This document shows, one piece after another, positions 8,963-18,089 of a stretch of DNA of 64,000 nucleotides; positions within the stretch are counted from its first letter, which is position 1, and every line of letters starts with the position of its first letter. The stretch is taken from contig NZ_JASCIS010000001.1 of NCBI RefSeq assembly GCF_029968015.1, positions 124,001 to 188,000 on the forward strand, read 5' to 3'. The notes beneath the pieces are model-generated. The model was not told the origin of the DNA. It saw only the letters and a list, made by a program, of their open reading frames with translations, and did not search any database. Origin of the DNA: Streptomyces luteolus (GTDB lineage: Bacteria; Actinomycetota; Actinomycetes; Streptomycetales; Streptomycetaceae). The position numbers and the translations under genes are program-made.

Positions 8963-11334
8963 TACTGGCAGGCCTCGCAGGACTCGGGGTTTTCCAGGGA
9001 GCAGGCGACGGCGTCTTCCGGGGCCGCCTGCACGGGGACGGTGGGTGCGCTCGAACCGGCCGCGCGGGCGATCCGGGTCGCGGGACGGGACCGCAGGTAG
9101 TACGTGGTCTTCAGACCCGACTTCCAGGCGTACGCGTACATCGACGAGAGCTTGCCGATGGTCGGCGTCTCCAGGAACAGGTTCAGGGACTGCGCCTGGT
9201 CCAGGAACGGGGTGCGGGCGGCGGCCATGTCGATGAGGCCGCGCTGCGGGATCTCCCAGGCCGTGCGGTACAGCGCCCGCACCTCCTCGGGCACCCAGCC
9301 GAAGCCCTGCACCGAGCCGTTGGACTCGCGCAGCGCCTCCCGGGTCTGCGCGTCCCAGACGCCGAGCCGCTTGAGCTCCTCCACCAGGTAGGCGTTGACC
9401 TGGAGGAACTCACCGCTGAGCGTCTCGCGCTTGAACAGGTTGGAGACCTGCGGCTCGATGCACTCGTACACACCGGCGATGGACGCGATGGTCGCGGTCG
9501 GCGCGATGGCGAGGAGCAGCGAGTTGCGCATGCCGGTGGTGGCGATCCGCGCGCGCAGGGCGTCCCAGCGCTCCGGCCAGTTCAGCTCGACGCCGTAGTG
9601 ATCCGGGTGCAGCACACCGCGCGCGGTACGGGTCTTCTCCCAGGCGGGCAACGGGCCGTTGCGCTCGGCGAGTTCGGCGGAGGCCTCGTACGCGGCGAGC
9701 ATGACGCGCTCGGCGATCTTCGTGGACAGGGCCCGGGCCTCGGCCGAGTCGAAGGGCAGCCGCAGCTTGAAGAACACGTCCTGCAGACCCATCGCGCCCA
9801 GGCCCACCGGGCGCCACTTGGCGTTGGAGCGGCCGGCCTGCTCAGTCGGGTAGAAGTTGATGTCGACGACGCGGTCGAGGAAGGTGACGGCGGTACGAAC
9901 CGTCTCGTCCAGCCGGTCCCAGTCGATGGAACCCTCGCTCACGAACGCGCCGAGGTTCACGGACCCCAGGTTGCAGACGGCCGTCTCCCCGTCGTCCGTG
10001 ACCTCCAGGATCTCCGTGCACAGATTCGAGGAGTGCACGGTGTGGCCGGGCTCTGCGGTCTGGTTGGCGGTGCGGTTGGCGGCGTCCTTGAACGTCATCC
10101 AGCCGTTGCCGGTCTGGGCGAGGGTGCGCATCATCCGGCCGTACAACTCCCGCGCGGGGAGCGTCTTACGGGCCTTCCGCTCGGCCTCGGCCTTCCGGTA
10201 CGCGGCGTCGAACTCCTCGCCCCACAGGTCGACCAGCTCGGGCACGTCGGCGGGGGAGAACAGAGACCAGTCGGCGTCGGCCGCGACCCGGCGCATGAAC
10301 TCGTCCGGGATCCAGTGCGCGAGGTTGAGGTTGTGCGTGCGGCGGGCGTCCTCGCCGGTGTTGTCCCGCAGCTCAAGGAACTCCTCGATGTCGGAGTGCC
10401 AGGTCTCCAGGTACACCGCGGCCGCGCCCTTGCGCCGGCCGCCCTGGTTGACGGCGGCCACGGAGGCGTCGAGCGTCTTGAGGAACGGCACGATCCCGTT
10501 GGAGTGCCCGTTGGTCCCGCGGATCAGCGAACCCCGGCTGCGGATACGGGAGTACGAGAGGCCGATGCCGCCGGCGTGCTTGGAGAGGCGGGCGACCTGG
10601 TGGTAGCGGTCGTAGATGGAGTCCAGCTCGTCCAGCGGGGAGTCGAGCAGGTAGCAGGACGACATCTGCGGGTGCCGCGTACCGGAGTTGAAGAGCGTCG
10701 GCGAGGACGGCAGGTAGTCGAGGCGGCTCATCAGGCCGTAGAGCGCGGCGACTTCGCCGAGGGCGCGCTCGCTCTCGTCCTCGGCCAGGCCGGCGGCGAC
10801 GCGGAGCAGGAAGTGCTGCGGGGTCTCGACGGCCTTGCGGGTGATCGGGTGGCGAAGGAGGTAGCGGCTGTGCAGGGTGCGCAGGCCGAAGTAGCCGAAG
10901 CGGTCGTCGGCGGCGGTGTCGATCAGGGCGTCGAGCCGGGCGGCGTGGCGGCGGACGAACGCGGCGGTGCGGTCCGCGATCAGGCCCTCGCGGTGGCCGA
11001 CGGCGACGGACCCGGTGAAGCACGTGACACCCTGCGAGGCGGCCTCGTCGGCGATGGCGCGGGTGAGCAGCCGGGCGGCGAGCCGGGAGTAGGCCGGGTC
11101 CTCGGAGATGAGGCCCGCGGCGGCGTCCGTGGCGAGGTCGCGCAGCTCCGCCGCGTCCGAACCCGCGTGCCGGCCGCGCAGCGCGGCGGCGGCGACGCGG
11201 CCCGGGTCGGTGTCGGGCAGGTCGGCGGTCAGCTCGGTCAACGTACGCAGGAGCGCTGTTCCGGGGGCGTCTTCGACTGCCATGGCCTGTTCGGCCTGGA
11301 CTGCTGAGACGGGATCGGCTGGCGCGATGGTCAC
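8962..11334 (-). CDS. nrdA: class Ia ribonucleotide reductase, large (catalytic) subunit
   Basis: The 790-aa subunit reduces ribonucleotides to deoxyribonucleotides. Visible features are LPSSPTLFNSGTRHPQMSSC (substrate-site Cys), NLCTEI (catalytic Asn-Cys-Glu loop) and the C-terminal redox pair in SCEACQ. I do not see an N-terminal ATP-cone, so overall-activity regulation by ATP/dATP may be absent. The GTG at 11334 is chosen because a GAGGGAG ribosome site precedes it. Longer upstream frames run into the riboswitch and are rejected. Expression is predicted to be shut off by cobalamin via the leader, so this oxygen-dependent enzyme acts when the B12-dependent class II enzyme cannot. Confidence 0.95.
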   Translation of the reverse strand: MTIAPADPVSAVQAEQAMAVEDAPGTALLRTLTELTADLPDTDPGRVAAAALRGRHAGSDAAELRDLATDAAAGLISEDPAYSRLAARLLTRAIADEAASQGVTCFTGSVAVGHREGLIADRTAAFVRRHAARLDALIDTAADDRFGYFGLRTLHSRYLLRHPITRKAVETPQHFLLRVAAGLAEDESERALGEVAALYGLMSRLDYLPSSPTLFNSGTRHPQMSSCYLLDSPLDELDSIYDRYHQVARLSKHAGGIGLSYSRIRSRGSLIRGTNGHSNGIVPFLKTLDASVAAVNQGGRRKGAAAVYLETWHSDIEEFLELRDNTGEDARRTHNLNLAHWIPDEFMRRVAADADWSLFSPADVPELVDLWGEEFDAAYRKAEAERKARKTLPARELYGRMMRTLAQTGNGWMTFKDAANRTANQTAEPGHTVHSSNLCTEILEVTDDGETAVCNLGSVNLGAFVSEGSIDWDRLDETVRTAVTFLDRVVDINFYPTEQAGRSNAKWRPVGLGAMGLQDVFFKLRLPFDSAEARALSTKIAERVMLAAYEASAELAERNGPLPAWEKTRTARGVLHPDHYGVELNWPERWDALRARIATTGMRNSLLLAIAPTATIASIAGVYECIEPQVSNLFKRETLSGEFLQVNAYLVEELKRLGVWDAQTREALRESNGSVQGFGWVPEEVRALYRTAWEIPQRGLIDMAAARTPFLDQAQSLNLFLETPTIGKLSSMYAYAWKSGLKTTYYLRSRPATRIARAAGSSAPTVPVQAAPEDAVACSLENPESCEACQ

Positions 11335-11479
11335 GTGGGGGCACTCCCTCGCTCGGCTCGGGGCCTGCTGCGGGCGGGAGTGGGCGCACGGCACCGCGGG
11401 ACGGCACACCGTGACGCGTCCACCGGCCCATTCCGCGAGGCCCGGACGACATGGGCACCCGGGCCGGGCGGCACGGGTG

Positions 11480-11600
11480 CGCCGTCGGCAGGTCCTCGGA
11501 CTTGACGGGTACGCAAAAGCGCACCCATACACCGTTGCGGGACAGTTCCGGATTCGCACCGGATTCCCCTGCGGCGACAGCGAGGACGAGCATACATGTG
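11480..11600 (-). ncRNA. cobalamin (adenosylcobalamin) riboswitch in the nrdAB leader
   Basis: On the minus strand the conserved core GGTGCGAATCCGG, then AACTG and CCGCAACGGTG, is followed by the B12 box AGTCCGAGGACCTGCC at 11502-11487. This is the hallmark arrangement of the class I cobalamin aptamer. Just downstream a GCACCCG/CGGGTGC hairpin (11455-11480) may be part of the expression platform. A B12 riboswitch controlling nrdABS has been described in Streptomyces. Outer boundaries are approximate. Confidence 0.93.
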
Positions 11601-11636
11601 GTGGGCGGCGCTCGCCGCTGCCCCCATATGTTGTGT
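11590..11636 (-). promoter_or_regulatory. putative nrdA promoter region with two NrdR-box-like sites
   Basis: Two similar AT-richer segments, one containing CATATGTTGTGT (11625-11636) and one containing TACATGTGGTGG (11593-11604), lie about 32 bp apart, three helical turns. This spacing is typical of paired NrdR boxes upstream of RNR genes. Individual matches to the NrdR consensus are only partial, so this is a suggestion. Confidence 0.45.
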
Positions 11637-11668
11637 CGTACGGGGGGACAGTGCGGGGCCGTACGGAT

Positions 11669-11710
11669 ACGACGACGGGCCGCCGGAGCGATCCGGCGGC
11701 CCGTCGTCGT
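11669..11710. terminator. terminator downstream of the symporter gene
   Basis: A perfect 19-bp stem (11669-11687 with 11692-11710) closes a four-base GCGA loop. It lies 48 nt beyond the symporter stop on the minus strand and upstream of the nrdA promoter, insulating nrdAB from read-through. With the riboswitch it accounts for the gene-free stretch 11335-11757. Confidence 0.85.
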
Positions 11711-11757
11711 ACGGGAGTTAAGTGACTTCAGGCGGGACTTCAGGCGGGACCTCAGGC

Positions 11758-13368
11758 TCAGTGCGAGGAGCCCGCCGTGGCCGGCGGCAGGTCCGCCTTG
11801 ACGCCCGGGTCGCCCGCGTCCGCCGTGTAGTCGCCCGGCTGGGTCTGGTCGACGCCGTCGGGCGCCTTGACGGCCCGCAGGACGAAGGTCAGGACCACGG
11901 TGACCGCGACGTTCAGGACGAACGCGGTGAGGCCGATGTAGCCGATCTCGCCGATGCCGGGGATCTCGGCGGAGGACCCACCGAAGTGCTTCTGCGTCGG
12001 CGAGGCGACCCCGTACGCGGCGGCCGTGCCGTAGACCATGCCGACCGCCCAGCCGCCGAGCAGCGCCCAGCGGTGGAACCAGCGGGTGAACAGGCCGCCG
12101 ACGAGGGCCGGGAAGGTCTGCAGGATCCAGATGCCGCCGAGCAGCTGGAAGTTGATCGCGACCGTCTTGTCCATGCCGAGGACGAAGACCAGCGCGCCCA
12201 CCTTCACCAGGAGCGACACCAGCTTGGAGACCTTGGTCTCCTGCGCCGGGGTGGCGTCCGGCCTGATGAAGTCCTTGTAGATGTTGCGGGTGAAGAGGTT
12301 CGCGGCGGCGATCGACATGATGGCGGCCGGGACCAGGGCGCCGATGCCGATCGCCGCGAAGGCGATGCCGGCGAACCAGTCCGGGAACATGTTCTCGAAC
12401 AGCTGCGGGATGGCCAGCTGCCCGTTCTTCACCGTGACCCCGGCCGCGATCGCCATGAAGCCGAGGAGGGCGAGGAAGCCCAGCATCAGCGAGTACAGCG
12501 GCAGGATCGTGGTGTTGCGGCGGATCACGTCACGGCTGCGCGAGGACAGCGTCGCGGTGATCGAGTGCGGGTACATGAACAGCGCGAGCGCCGAGCCCAC
12601 GGCCAGCGTGGCGTAACCCCAGTGCCCGGCGTCGTCCGGCACCAGACCGCCCTTGCCCTGCTCCGCGAACTTGTCGCTCGCCGAGGCGAAGATGTCGGCG
12701 AACCCGCCCAGCTTGATCGGGATGTAGATGATGGCCACGGCGATCACGATGTAGATCAGCGTGTCCTTGACGAACGCGATCAGCGCGGGGGCGCGCAGCC
12801 CCGACGAGTACGTGTACGCGGCGAGCACGCCGAACGCGATCAGCAGCGGCAGGTCCTTGATGAACCAGTTGGTGTCCTCGCCGCCGCCGACGCCCATCAC
12901 GTCGAGCACGGCCTGGATGCCCACCAGCTGGAGCGCGATGTACGGCATCGTGGCGAGGATGCCCGTCACGGCGACCGCCAGCGACAGCCCCTTCGAGCCG
13001 AACCGCCCGCGCACGAAGTCCGAGGTCGTCACGTACCCGTGCTTGTGCGAGACCGACCAGAGGCGGGGCAGGAACGTGAAGATCAGCGGGTAGACCAGGA
13101 TCGTGTACGGCACCGCGAAGAAGCCCGCCGCGCCCGCCGCGTAGATCGCCGCCGGGACGGCCACGAAGGTGTACGCGGTGTACAGGTCGCCGCCGAGCAG
13201 GAACCAGGTGACCCAGGTGCCGAACGAGCGGCCGCCGAGGCCCCATTCGTCGAGGCTGTTCTCGTTCTCGGCCTTGCGCCAGCGGGCCGCCATGAAGCCC
13301 ATGGCGGTGACCAGGACGAAGAAGAAGATGAAGACGGCGAGTGCGACGCCGTTCACGCCGTCGTTCAC
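11758..13368 (-). CDS. sodium:solute symporter (SSS family)
   Basis: A 536-aa protein with about 13 hydrophobic segments. The family core includes GLGGRSFGTWVTWFLLGGDLYTAY near the N-terminus and FAAIGIGALVPAAIMSIAAANLFTRNIYKDF in the middle, with the Na+-binding Ser/Ala pattern. SSS carriers import organic acids, amino acids or sugars with Na+. Pairing with a small DUF3311-like protein suggests an organic-acid or unknown-solute transporter. The GTG start overlaps the upstream gene's stop (GTGA). Confidence 0.88.
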   Translation of the reverse strand: MNDGVNGVALAVFIFFFVLVTAMGFMAARWRKAENENSLDEWGLGGRSFGTWVTWFLLGGDLYTAYTFVAVPAAIYAAGAAGFFAVPYTILVYPLIFTFLPRLWSVSHKHGYVTTSDFVRGRFGSKGLSLAVAVTGILATMPYIALQLVGIQAVLDVMGVGGGEDTNWFIKDLPLLIAFGVLAAYTYSSGLRAPALIAFVKDTLIYIVIAVAIIYIPIKLGGFADIFASASDKFAEQGKGGLVPDDAGHWGYATLAVGSALALFMYPHSITATLSSRSRDVIRRNTTILPLYSLMLGFLALLGFMAIAAGVTVKNGQLAIPQLFENMFPDWFAGIAFAAIGIGALVPAAIMSIAAANLFTRNIYKDFIRPDATPAQETKVSKLVSLLVKVGALVFVLGMDKTVAINFQLLGGIWILQTFPALVGGLFTRWFHRWALLGGWAVGMVYGTAAAYGVASPTQKHFGGSSAEIPGIGEIGYIGLTAFVLNVAVTVVLTFVLRAVKAPDGVDQTQPGDYTADAGDPGVKADLPPATAGSSH

Positions 13369-13622
13369 TTGGCTCCGCCTTCCCGGCGGGCGCGCTGGTC
13401 ACGCTGCCACAGCTGGTACGCGATCACCGTGAGCACGGTGGAGATGAGCACCCACGCCATCTGGTACCAGTAGAAGAACGGGATGCCGATGAAGGACGGA
13501 TCGGTCTTCGCGTACGAACCGACCCACAGCATGGCGATGAACGGTGCGACGAGACAGAGGCCGATGATGATGCGCACCGGTGTCACTACCGGTGGTCTGT
13601 TCTCTTCTGAAGCTTGTGACAT
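13365..13622 (-). CDS. small DUF3311-like membrane protein, symporter partner
   Basis: An 85-aa protein with two membrane segments: IIIGLCLVAPFIAMLWVGSY and FFYWYQMAWVLISTVLTVIAY. The pattern of small double-TM proteins encoded directly before SSS symporters matches DUF3311. The ATG at 13622 follows a GGAG-type site; the upstream in-frame Met is not supported. It overlaps the symporter start by four bases. It is probably an accessory subunit; function unproven. Confidence 0.8.
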   Translation of the reverse strand: MSQASEENRPPVVTPVRIIIGLCLVAPFIAMLWVGSYAKTDPSFIGIPFFYWYQMAWVLISTVLTVIAYQLWQRDQRARREGGAK

Positions 13623-13769
13623 GCGGTGGCTCCGTCCCCCTCGCTGGTGACCTCGTGCGGTGCGCACGAAATCTAGGTGACGGTGTCAAGACAGCGGAAG
13701 ACCTTGTCCGCATATCGGTCCCCAACCGCAATCTCACGGCCTGATGTGCGCGGATTCGCGCCCCGGTCG

Positions 13770-14546
13770 CTACTCCTGCGGGCGCTGCAGACGGGCCACG
13801 AACTTGTACCGGTCCCCGCGGTACACCGAGCGCACCCACTCCACCGGCTTGCCCGAGGCGTCGAGCGAGTGCCGCGACAGCATCAGCATCGGCAGGCCCA
13901 CGTCGGTGCCGAGCAGCGCGGCCTCGGTCGGGGTGGCGAGCGAGGTCTCGATGGTCTCCTCGGCCTCGGCGAGGTGGACGCCGTAGACCTCGCCGAGCGC
14001 GGTGTAGAGCGAGGTGTACTTGACCAGCGAACGGCGCAGCGCGGGAAAGCGCTTGGCGGACAGATGCGTGGTCTCGATGGCCATCGGCTCGCCGTTCGCG
14101 AGGCGAAGGCGCTGGATGCGCAGGACGCGTCCGCCGGCCGTGATGTCGAGCAGCTCGGCGAGCCGGTCGTCCGCCGTGACGTACCCGATGTCAAGGAGCT
14201 GCGAGGCCGGTTCGAGACCCTGCGCCCTCATGTCCTCGGTGTACGAGGTGAGTTGGAGCGACTGGGAGACCTTCGGCTTCGCGACGAACGTGCCCTTGCC
14301 CTGGATCCGCTCCAGGCGCCCCTCGACGACGAGCTCCTGCAGCGCCTGGCGCACGGTGGTCCGCGACGTGTCGAACTCGGCGGCGAGCGTGCGCTCGGGC
14401 GGTACGGGCGTGCCGGGCGGCAGTGTCTCCGTCATGTCGAGCAAGTGCTTCTTGAGGCGGTAGTACTTGGGCACGCGCGCGGTGCGGGCCGGCCCCTGCG
14501 GCTCGGTCCCCGTCGCGCTCTGCGTGCTGCCCGCCTCGGTCGCCAT
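13770..14546 (-). CDS. dasR: DasR, GntR/HutC-type regulator of aminosugar metabolism
   Basis: A 258-aa global regulator that releases DNA on binding glucosamine-6-phosphate. An N-terminal winged helix ([20 protein letters not shown]) is followed by a C-terminal UTRA effector domain ([27 protein letters not shown]). I take ATG 14546 because it gives the usual DasR length. A frame reaching 14669 adds 41 low-complexity residues and is disfavoured. It is divergent from dasA; at least one DasR operator lies between them. Confidence 0.95.
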   Translation of the reverse strand: MATEAGSTQSATGTEPQGPARTARVPKYYRLKKHLLDMTETLPPGTPVPPERTLAAEFDTSRTTVRQALQELVVEGRLERIQGKGTFVAKPKVSQSLQLTSYTEDMRAQGLEPASQLLDIGYVTADDRLAELLDITAGGRVLRIQRLRLANGEPMAIETTHLSAKRFPALRRSLVKYTSLYTALGEVYGVHLAEAEETIETSLATPTEAALLGTDVGLPMLMLSRHSLDASGKPVEWVRSVYRGDRYKFVARLQRPQE

Positions 14547-14756
14547 CCCTCGCCCACCCGTCTCCCGGCCGCCACTTCTCCGAGACGCCTTCCGCGCGGC
14601 GCCCTGCTGCGGCTCCTGTGCTGCTGCCGTCACCGGCTCCTCCGTCTGTCGCGGCTCACATCGTGGCACGCCCCGGCCGCGACCGGTCGCTCTCCCTTGG
14701 CGACAGGGCGCAGGTGTCGGTCAGGTAACGGGATGTGGGACCCCTCTTATACACCC

Positions 14757-14762
14757 TTGACA
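14757..14762 (+). promoter_or_regulatory. possible -35 element of dasA
   Basis: A consensus TTGACA lies 134 nt upstream of the dasA start. I cannot pick a confident -10 at normal spacing, so the promoter is tentative. It sits just upstream of the DasR operator(s), consistent with repression. Confidence 0.35.
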
Positions 14763-14769
14763 CCCCTAA

Positions 14770-14781
14770 AGGTCTAGGCCA
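14770..14781. promoter_or_regulatory. weak DasR operator-like site upstream of dasA
   Basis: AGGTCTAGGCCA matches 10 of 12 positions of the dre core TGGTCTAGACCA and lies 22 bp before the stronger site. Confidence 0.4.
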
Positions 14782-14791
14782 AGCTCCCCGT

Positions 14792-14807
14792 ACTGGTCTA
14801 CACCATT
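14792..14807. promoter_or_regulatory. DasR-responsive element (dre) of dasA
   Basis: ACTGGTCTACACCATT closely matches the 16-bp dre consensus centred on TGGTCTAGACCA and agrees with the dasA operator I recall for S. coelicolor. It lies 89 nt upstream of the dasA GTG. The gene-free stretch 14547-14895 is the dasR-dasA divergent control region. Confidence 0.88.
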
Positions 14808-14895
14808 AAAGACCAGGTCCCAGCCCCACGAACAGTGCACTGCCATATGTCACCGAAGTGGGTGGGGGGTTGCTGGCATCCCTGAGGAGGGTGAC

Positions 14896-16164
14896 GTGAA
14901 GCGCAAGCTCATAGCCGCGATCGGTGCAGCGGGCATGTTGGTGTCTGTCGCTGCCTGCGGTTCGGACGACGGCAAGGGCTCGGGGGCGGACGGCTTCAAG
15001 GGCCAGACCCTGACCGTGTGGGCCATGGACGGCTCGACTCCGGACACCTGGACCAAGGATGTGACGGCGGCCTTCGAGAAGAAGACCGGCGCCAAGGTCG
15101 AGTTCGAGGTCCAGCAGTGGAACGGCATTCAGCAGCGGCTGACCACCGCACTCTCCGAGGAGAACCCGCCGGACGTCTTCGAGATCGGCAACACCCAGAC
15201 CCCGGCGTACGCGCAGACCGGCGGCCTCGCCGAGCTGGAGGACCTGAAGAAGTCCATCGGCGCCGACTGGACCGAGACGCTCAACGAGGCGTCCGTCTTC
15301 GACGGCAAGCAGTACGCCGCCCCCTGGTTCGCCGCCAACCGCGTCGTCGTCTACAACAAGAAGGTCTTCAAGGAGGCCGGCGTCACCGGGATTCCGAAAA
15401 CCCGCGCCGAACTCTTCGAGGCCTTCGACAAGATCAAGGCCAAGGGCAAGGCCGAGCCGGTCTACATGCCCGGCCAGAACTGGTACTTCTTCGACGGCCT
15501 CACCATCGGCACCGGCGCCGACCTCGTGAAGAAGGACGGCGACAAGTGGGTCTCCAACCTCGCGGACCCCAAGGTCGGCGAGGCCATGGAGATCTACAAG
15601 AAGTACGCCTCGTACTCCACCGCCCCCAAGGACAAGGACGAGGCCACGCCGCAGCAGGCCGAGGTCTTCGCCAAGGGCAAGACCGGCGCCTTCATCGGCA
15701 TGGGCTGGGAGGCCGCCACCGCGATCAAGGCCAACCCGAAGATCGAGAAGGACATCGGCTACTTCACGATCCCCGGTGAGACCGCGGACAAGCCCGAGGG
15801 CGTCTTCCTCGGCGGCTCCAACCTCGCGATCGCCGCGGGCAGCGAGAAGCAGGAACTCGCCAAGGAATTCCTGAAGATCGCCCTCTCCGACAAGTTCGAG
15901 GGCCAGCTCTCCAAGGAACTCGGCGTCATCCCCAACAAGGAGTCGCTGCAGGAGAACCTGAAGGGCCAGCCCGCCGGCGAGGCCGCCGCGCCCGCCGTCG
16001 CCTCCGGCGGCACCACCCCGCTGATCCCCGAGTGGGCCGCCGTGGAGAACCCGCCGAACCCGATCAAGACGTACATGACCGCCGTCCTGAACGGTAAGTC
16101 GCACGCGGCCGCCGCCCAGCAGGTCGAGGGCGAGTTCAACAAGCGCCTGGCGCAGAAGCAGTGA
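14896..16164 (+). CDS. dasA: DasA, N,N'-diacetylchitobiose-binding lipoprotein
   Basis: The 422-aa extracellular solute-binding protein of the chitobiose ABC importer. The signal peptide MKRKLIAAIGAAGML ends in the lipobox VAAC, so the Cys is lipidated. The rest is a family 1 sugar-binding fold (LTVWAMDGSTPD, EENPPDVFEIGN, FIGMGWEAATA). The GTG follows GAGGAGGG. Context with dasR, the permeases and nagB fixes the identity. A hairpin after the gene probably lets it be expressed above the permeases. Confidence 0.93.
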   Translation: MKRKLIAAIGAAGMLVSVAACGSDDGKGSGADGFKGQTLTVWAMDGSTPDTWTKDVTAAFEKKTGAKVEFEVQQWNGIQQRLTTALSEENPPDVFEIGNTQTPAYAQTGGLAELEDLKKSIGADWTETLNEASVFDGKQYAAPWFAANRVVVYNKKVFKEAGVTGIPKTRAELFEAFDKIKAKGKAEPVYMPGQNWYFFDGLTIGTGADLVKKDGDKWVSNLADPKVGEAMEIYKKYASYSTAPKDKDEATPQQAEVFAKGKTGAFIGMGWEAATAIKANPKIEKDIGYFTIPGETADKPEGVFLGGSNLAIAAGSEKQELAKEFLKIALSDKFEGQLSKELGVIPNKESLQENLKGQPAGEAAAPAVASGGTTPLIPEWAAVENPPNPIKTYMTAVLNGKSHAAAAQQVEGEFNKRLAQKQ

Positions 16165-16169
16165 CCCGC

Positions 16170-16213
16170 GTGCCGGGGGCGGGAACCGGCCTCCCCGCCC
16201 CCGCCCCCGGCAC
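16170..16213 (+). terminator. intra-operon hairpin between dasA and dasB
   Basis: A 14-bp perfect GC-rich stem pairs GTGCCGGGGGCGGG (16170-16183) with its complement at 16200-16213. No U-tract follows. Located between a binding-protein gene and its permease genes, it most likely stabilises dasA mRNA or partly terminates transcription. Confidence 0.7.
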
Positions 16214-16249
16214 GTAACTGCCGCACAGAGACGCATCCGTACGAAGGAC

Positions 16250-17248
16250 ATGGTGAGCATGACCGTGCAGACCGAACGCCAGGACTCCCGCCCGGCGGAG
16301 GTCCGGGGGGTGGACGGTGGGGGAGGGCGACCGCAGCGCCGAGCGGCCTCGCGGGCCCGCACCACCGCACTCGCGCCCTATCTGCTGCTGCTTCCCGCCC
16401 TCGCGGCGACCCTGCTGCTGCTCGGCTGGCCCCTGGTCAAGAACGGGCTCCTGTCGTTCCAGAACCTCAACATGAGGCAGCTGATCCAGCGGCTCACCGA
16501 GTGGAACGGCCTCGACAACTACGCCGAGGTGCTGAGCAGTTCGGACTTCTGGCGGGTCACCGTCAGATCCGTCCTGTTCACCGGCGCCAACGTCGTACTG
16601 ATCATGATCCTCGGCACCCTCGTCGGCCTGCTGCTCGCGCGGCTCGGCAAGCGGATGCGGCTCACCCTGCTTATCGGGCTCGTCCTGGCCTGGGCGATGC
16701 CGCCGATCGCGGCCGTCACCGTCTACAAGTGGCTGTTCGCCCAGCGCTTCGGCGTCGTCAACTGGGTGCTCGACCAGCTCGGCTTCCACTCCATGGCCGA
16801 CCACAACTGGCTCGCCACGCAGTTCTCCACCTTCGCCGTGGTCACCCTGCTCATCGTCTGGCAGTCCATCCCGTTCGTGGCGATCAACCTGTACGCGGCG
16901 ACGACCACCATCCCCAAGGAGCTCTACGAGGCCGCCTCGCTCGACGGCGCCGGTGCCTGGAAGAGCTTCACCTCGGTCACCATGCCGTTCCTGCGGCCCT
17001 TCCTCTACGCGACCACGTTCCTGGAGATCATCTGGGTCTTCAAGGCCTTCACCCAGGTCTTCGCGATCAACGAGGGCGGCCCGAACCGGCTCACCGAGAT
17101 CCTGCCCGTGTACGCGTACATCGAGGGCTTCGGCAACCAGCACTTCGGCATGGGCTCCGCGATCGCGCTGCTCACCATCGTGATCCTGCTCGCCCTGACC
17201 GCGTACTACCTTCGCATCGTGCTCAAGCAAGAGGAGGACGAGCTGTGA
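16250..17248 (+). CDS. dasB: DasB, ABC sugar permease
   Basis: A 332-aa MalF-type permease with six or seven membrane segments. It carries the cytoplasmic EAA loop (ELYEAASLDGAGAWKSFTSV) that contacts the ATPase. An N-terminal cytoplasmic stretch of ~40 polar residues precedes the first segment. Starts at 16250 (ATG), 16253 (GTG) and 16259 (ATG) are all possible. The stop overlaps dasC (GTGA). No ATPase gene is encoded here; Das systems borrow the shared MsiK ATPase, known in Streptomyces. Confidence 0.92.
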   Translation: MVSMTVQTERQDSRPAEVRGVDGGGGRPQRRAASRARTTALAPYLLLLPALAATLLLLGWPLVKNGLLSFQNLNMRQLIQRLTEWNGLDNYAEVLSSSDFWRVTVRSVLFTGANVVLIMILGTLVGLLLARLGKRMRLTLLIGLVLAWAMPPIAAVTVYKWLFAQRFGVVNWVLDQLGFHSMADHNWLATQFSTFAVVTLLIVWQSIPFVAINLYAATTTIPKELYEAASLDGAGAWKSFTSVTMPFLRPFLYATTFLEIIWVFKAFTQVFAINEGGPNRLTEILPVYAYIEGFGNQHFGMGSAIALLTIVILLALTAYYLRIVLKQEEDEL

Positions 17249-18081
17249 GCCGCCCCCGATCGACCCTCGGCCGTGTGTGGCCCAACGCCCTGGCCCTCGT
17301 CCTCCTCGTCGGGTTCGTCTTCCCCGTCTACTGGATGTTCGCCACGGCCTTCAAACCGACCGGCGACATCATCAGCGAGAACCCCGTCTGGTTCCCCGTC
17401 GACTTCACCTTCGAGCACTTCACCACCGCCGTCACCGCGGACAACTTCTGGACGCTGGTACGGAATTCGGTGACCGTCACGGTCCTCGCGGTGCTCTTCT
17501 CCCTGGTGATCGCTCTGCTCGCCTCGTTCGCGCTGGCCCGGATGCGGTTCAGGGGGCGCCGCGGCTTCATCGTCGGGTTCATGCTCGCGCAGATGGCGCC
17601 CTGGGAAGTCATGGTCATCGCGATCTACCTGATCGTGCGCGACGCCGACATGCTCAACAGCCTGATCCCGCTCACCGTCTTCTACATGATGATGGTGCTG
17701 CCCTTCACGCTGCTCACGCTGCGCGGCTTCGTCGGGGCGATACCCAAGGACCTGGAGGAGTCGGCCATGGTCGACGGCTGCAGCCGTCCGCAGGCCTTCG
17801 TCAAGGTGATCCTGCCGCTGCTCGCGCCCGGCCTGATGTCGACCTCCCTGTTCGGCTTCATCACCGCCTGGAACGAGTTCCCGATGGTGCTGATCCTCAA
17901 CAAGCAGGCCGAGGCACAGACCCTGCCGCTGTGGATCTCCAAGTTCCAGACCGTCTTCGGCGACGACTGGGGCGCCACCATGGCCGCCTCCTCGCTCTTC
18001 GCCATCCCGATCCTGCTCCTCTTCCTCTTCCTGCAGCGCAAGGCCGTCAGCGGCCTCACCGCAGGCGCCGTGAAGGGATAA
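17245..18081 (+). CDS. dasC: DasC, ABC sugar permease
   Basis: A 278-aa MalG-type permease. The GTG start overlaps the dasB stop. Six membrane segments and the EAA motif (EESAMVDGCSRPQAFVKVIL) are visible. It forms the channel with DasB for chitobiose uptake. Translation in this frame upstream of 17245 overlaps dasB and is a shadow. Confidence 0.92.
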   Translation: MSRPRSTLGRVWPNALALVLLVGFVFPVYWMFATAFKPTGDIISENPVWFPVDFTFEHFTTAVTADNFWTLVRNSVTVTVLAVLFSLVIALLASFALARMRFRGRRGFIVGFMLAQMAPWEVMVIAIYLIVRDADMLNSLIPLTVFYMMMVLPFTLLTLRGFVGAIPKDLEESAMVDGCSRPQAFVKVILPLLAPGLMSTSLFGFITAWNEFPMVLILNKQAEAQTLPLWISKFQTVFGDDWGATMAASSLFAIPILLLFLFLQRKAVSGLTAGAVKG

Positions 18082-18089
18082 CCCGCCGT

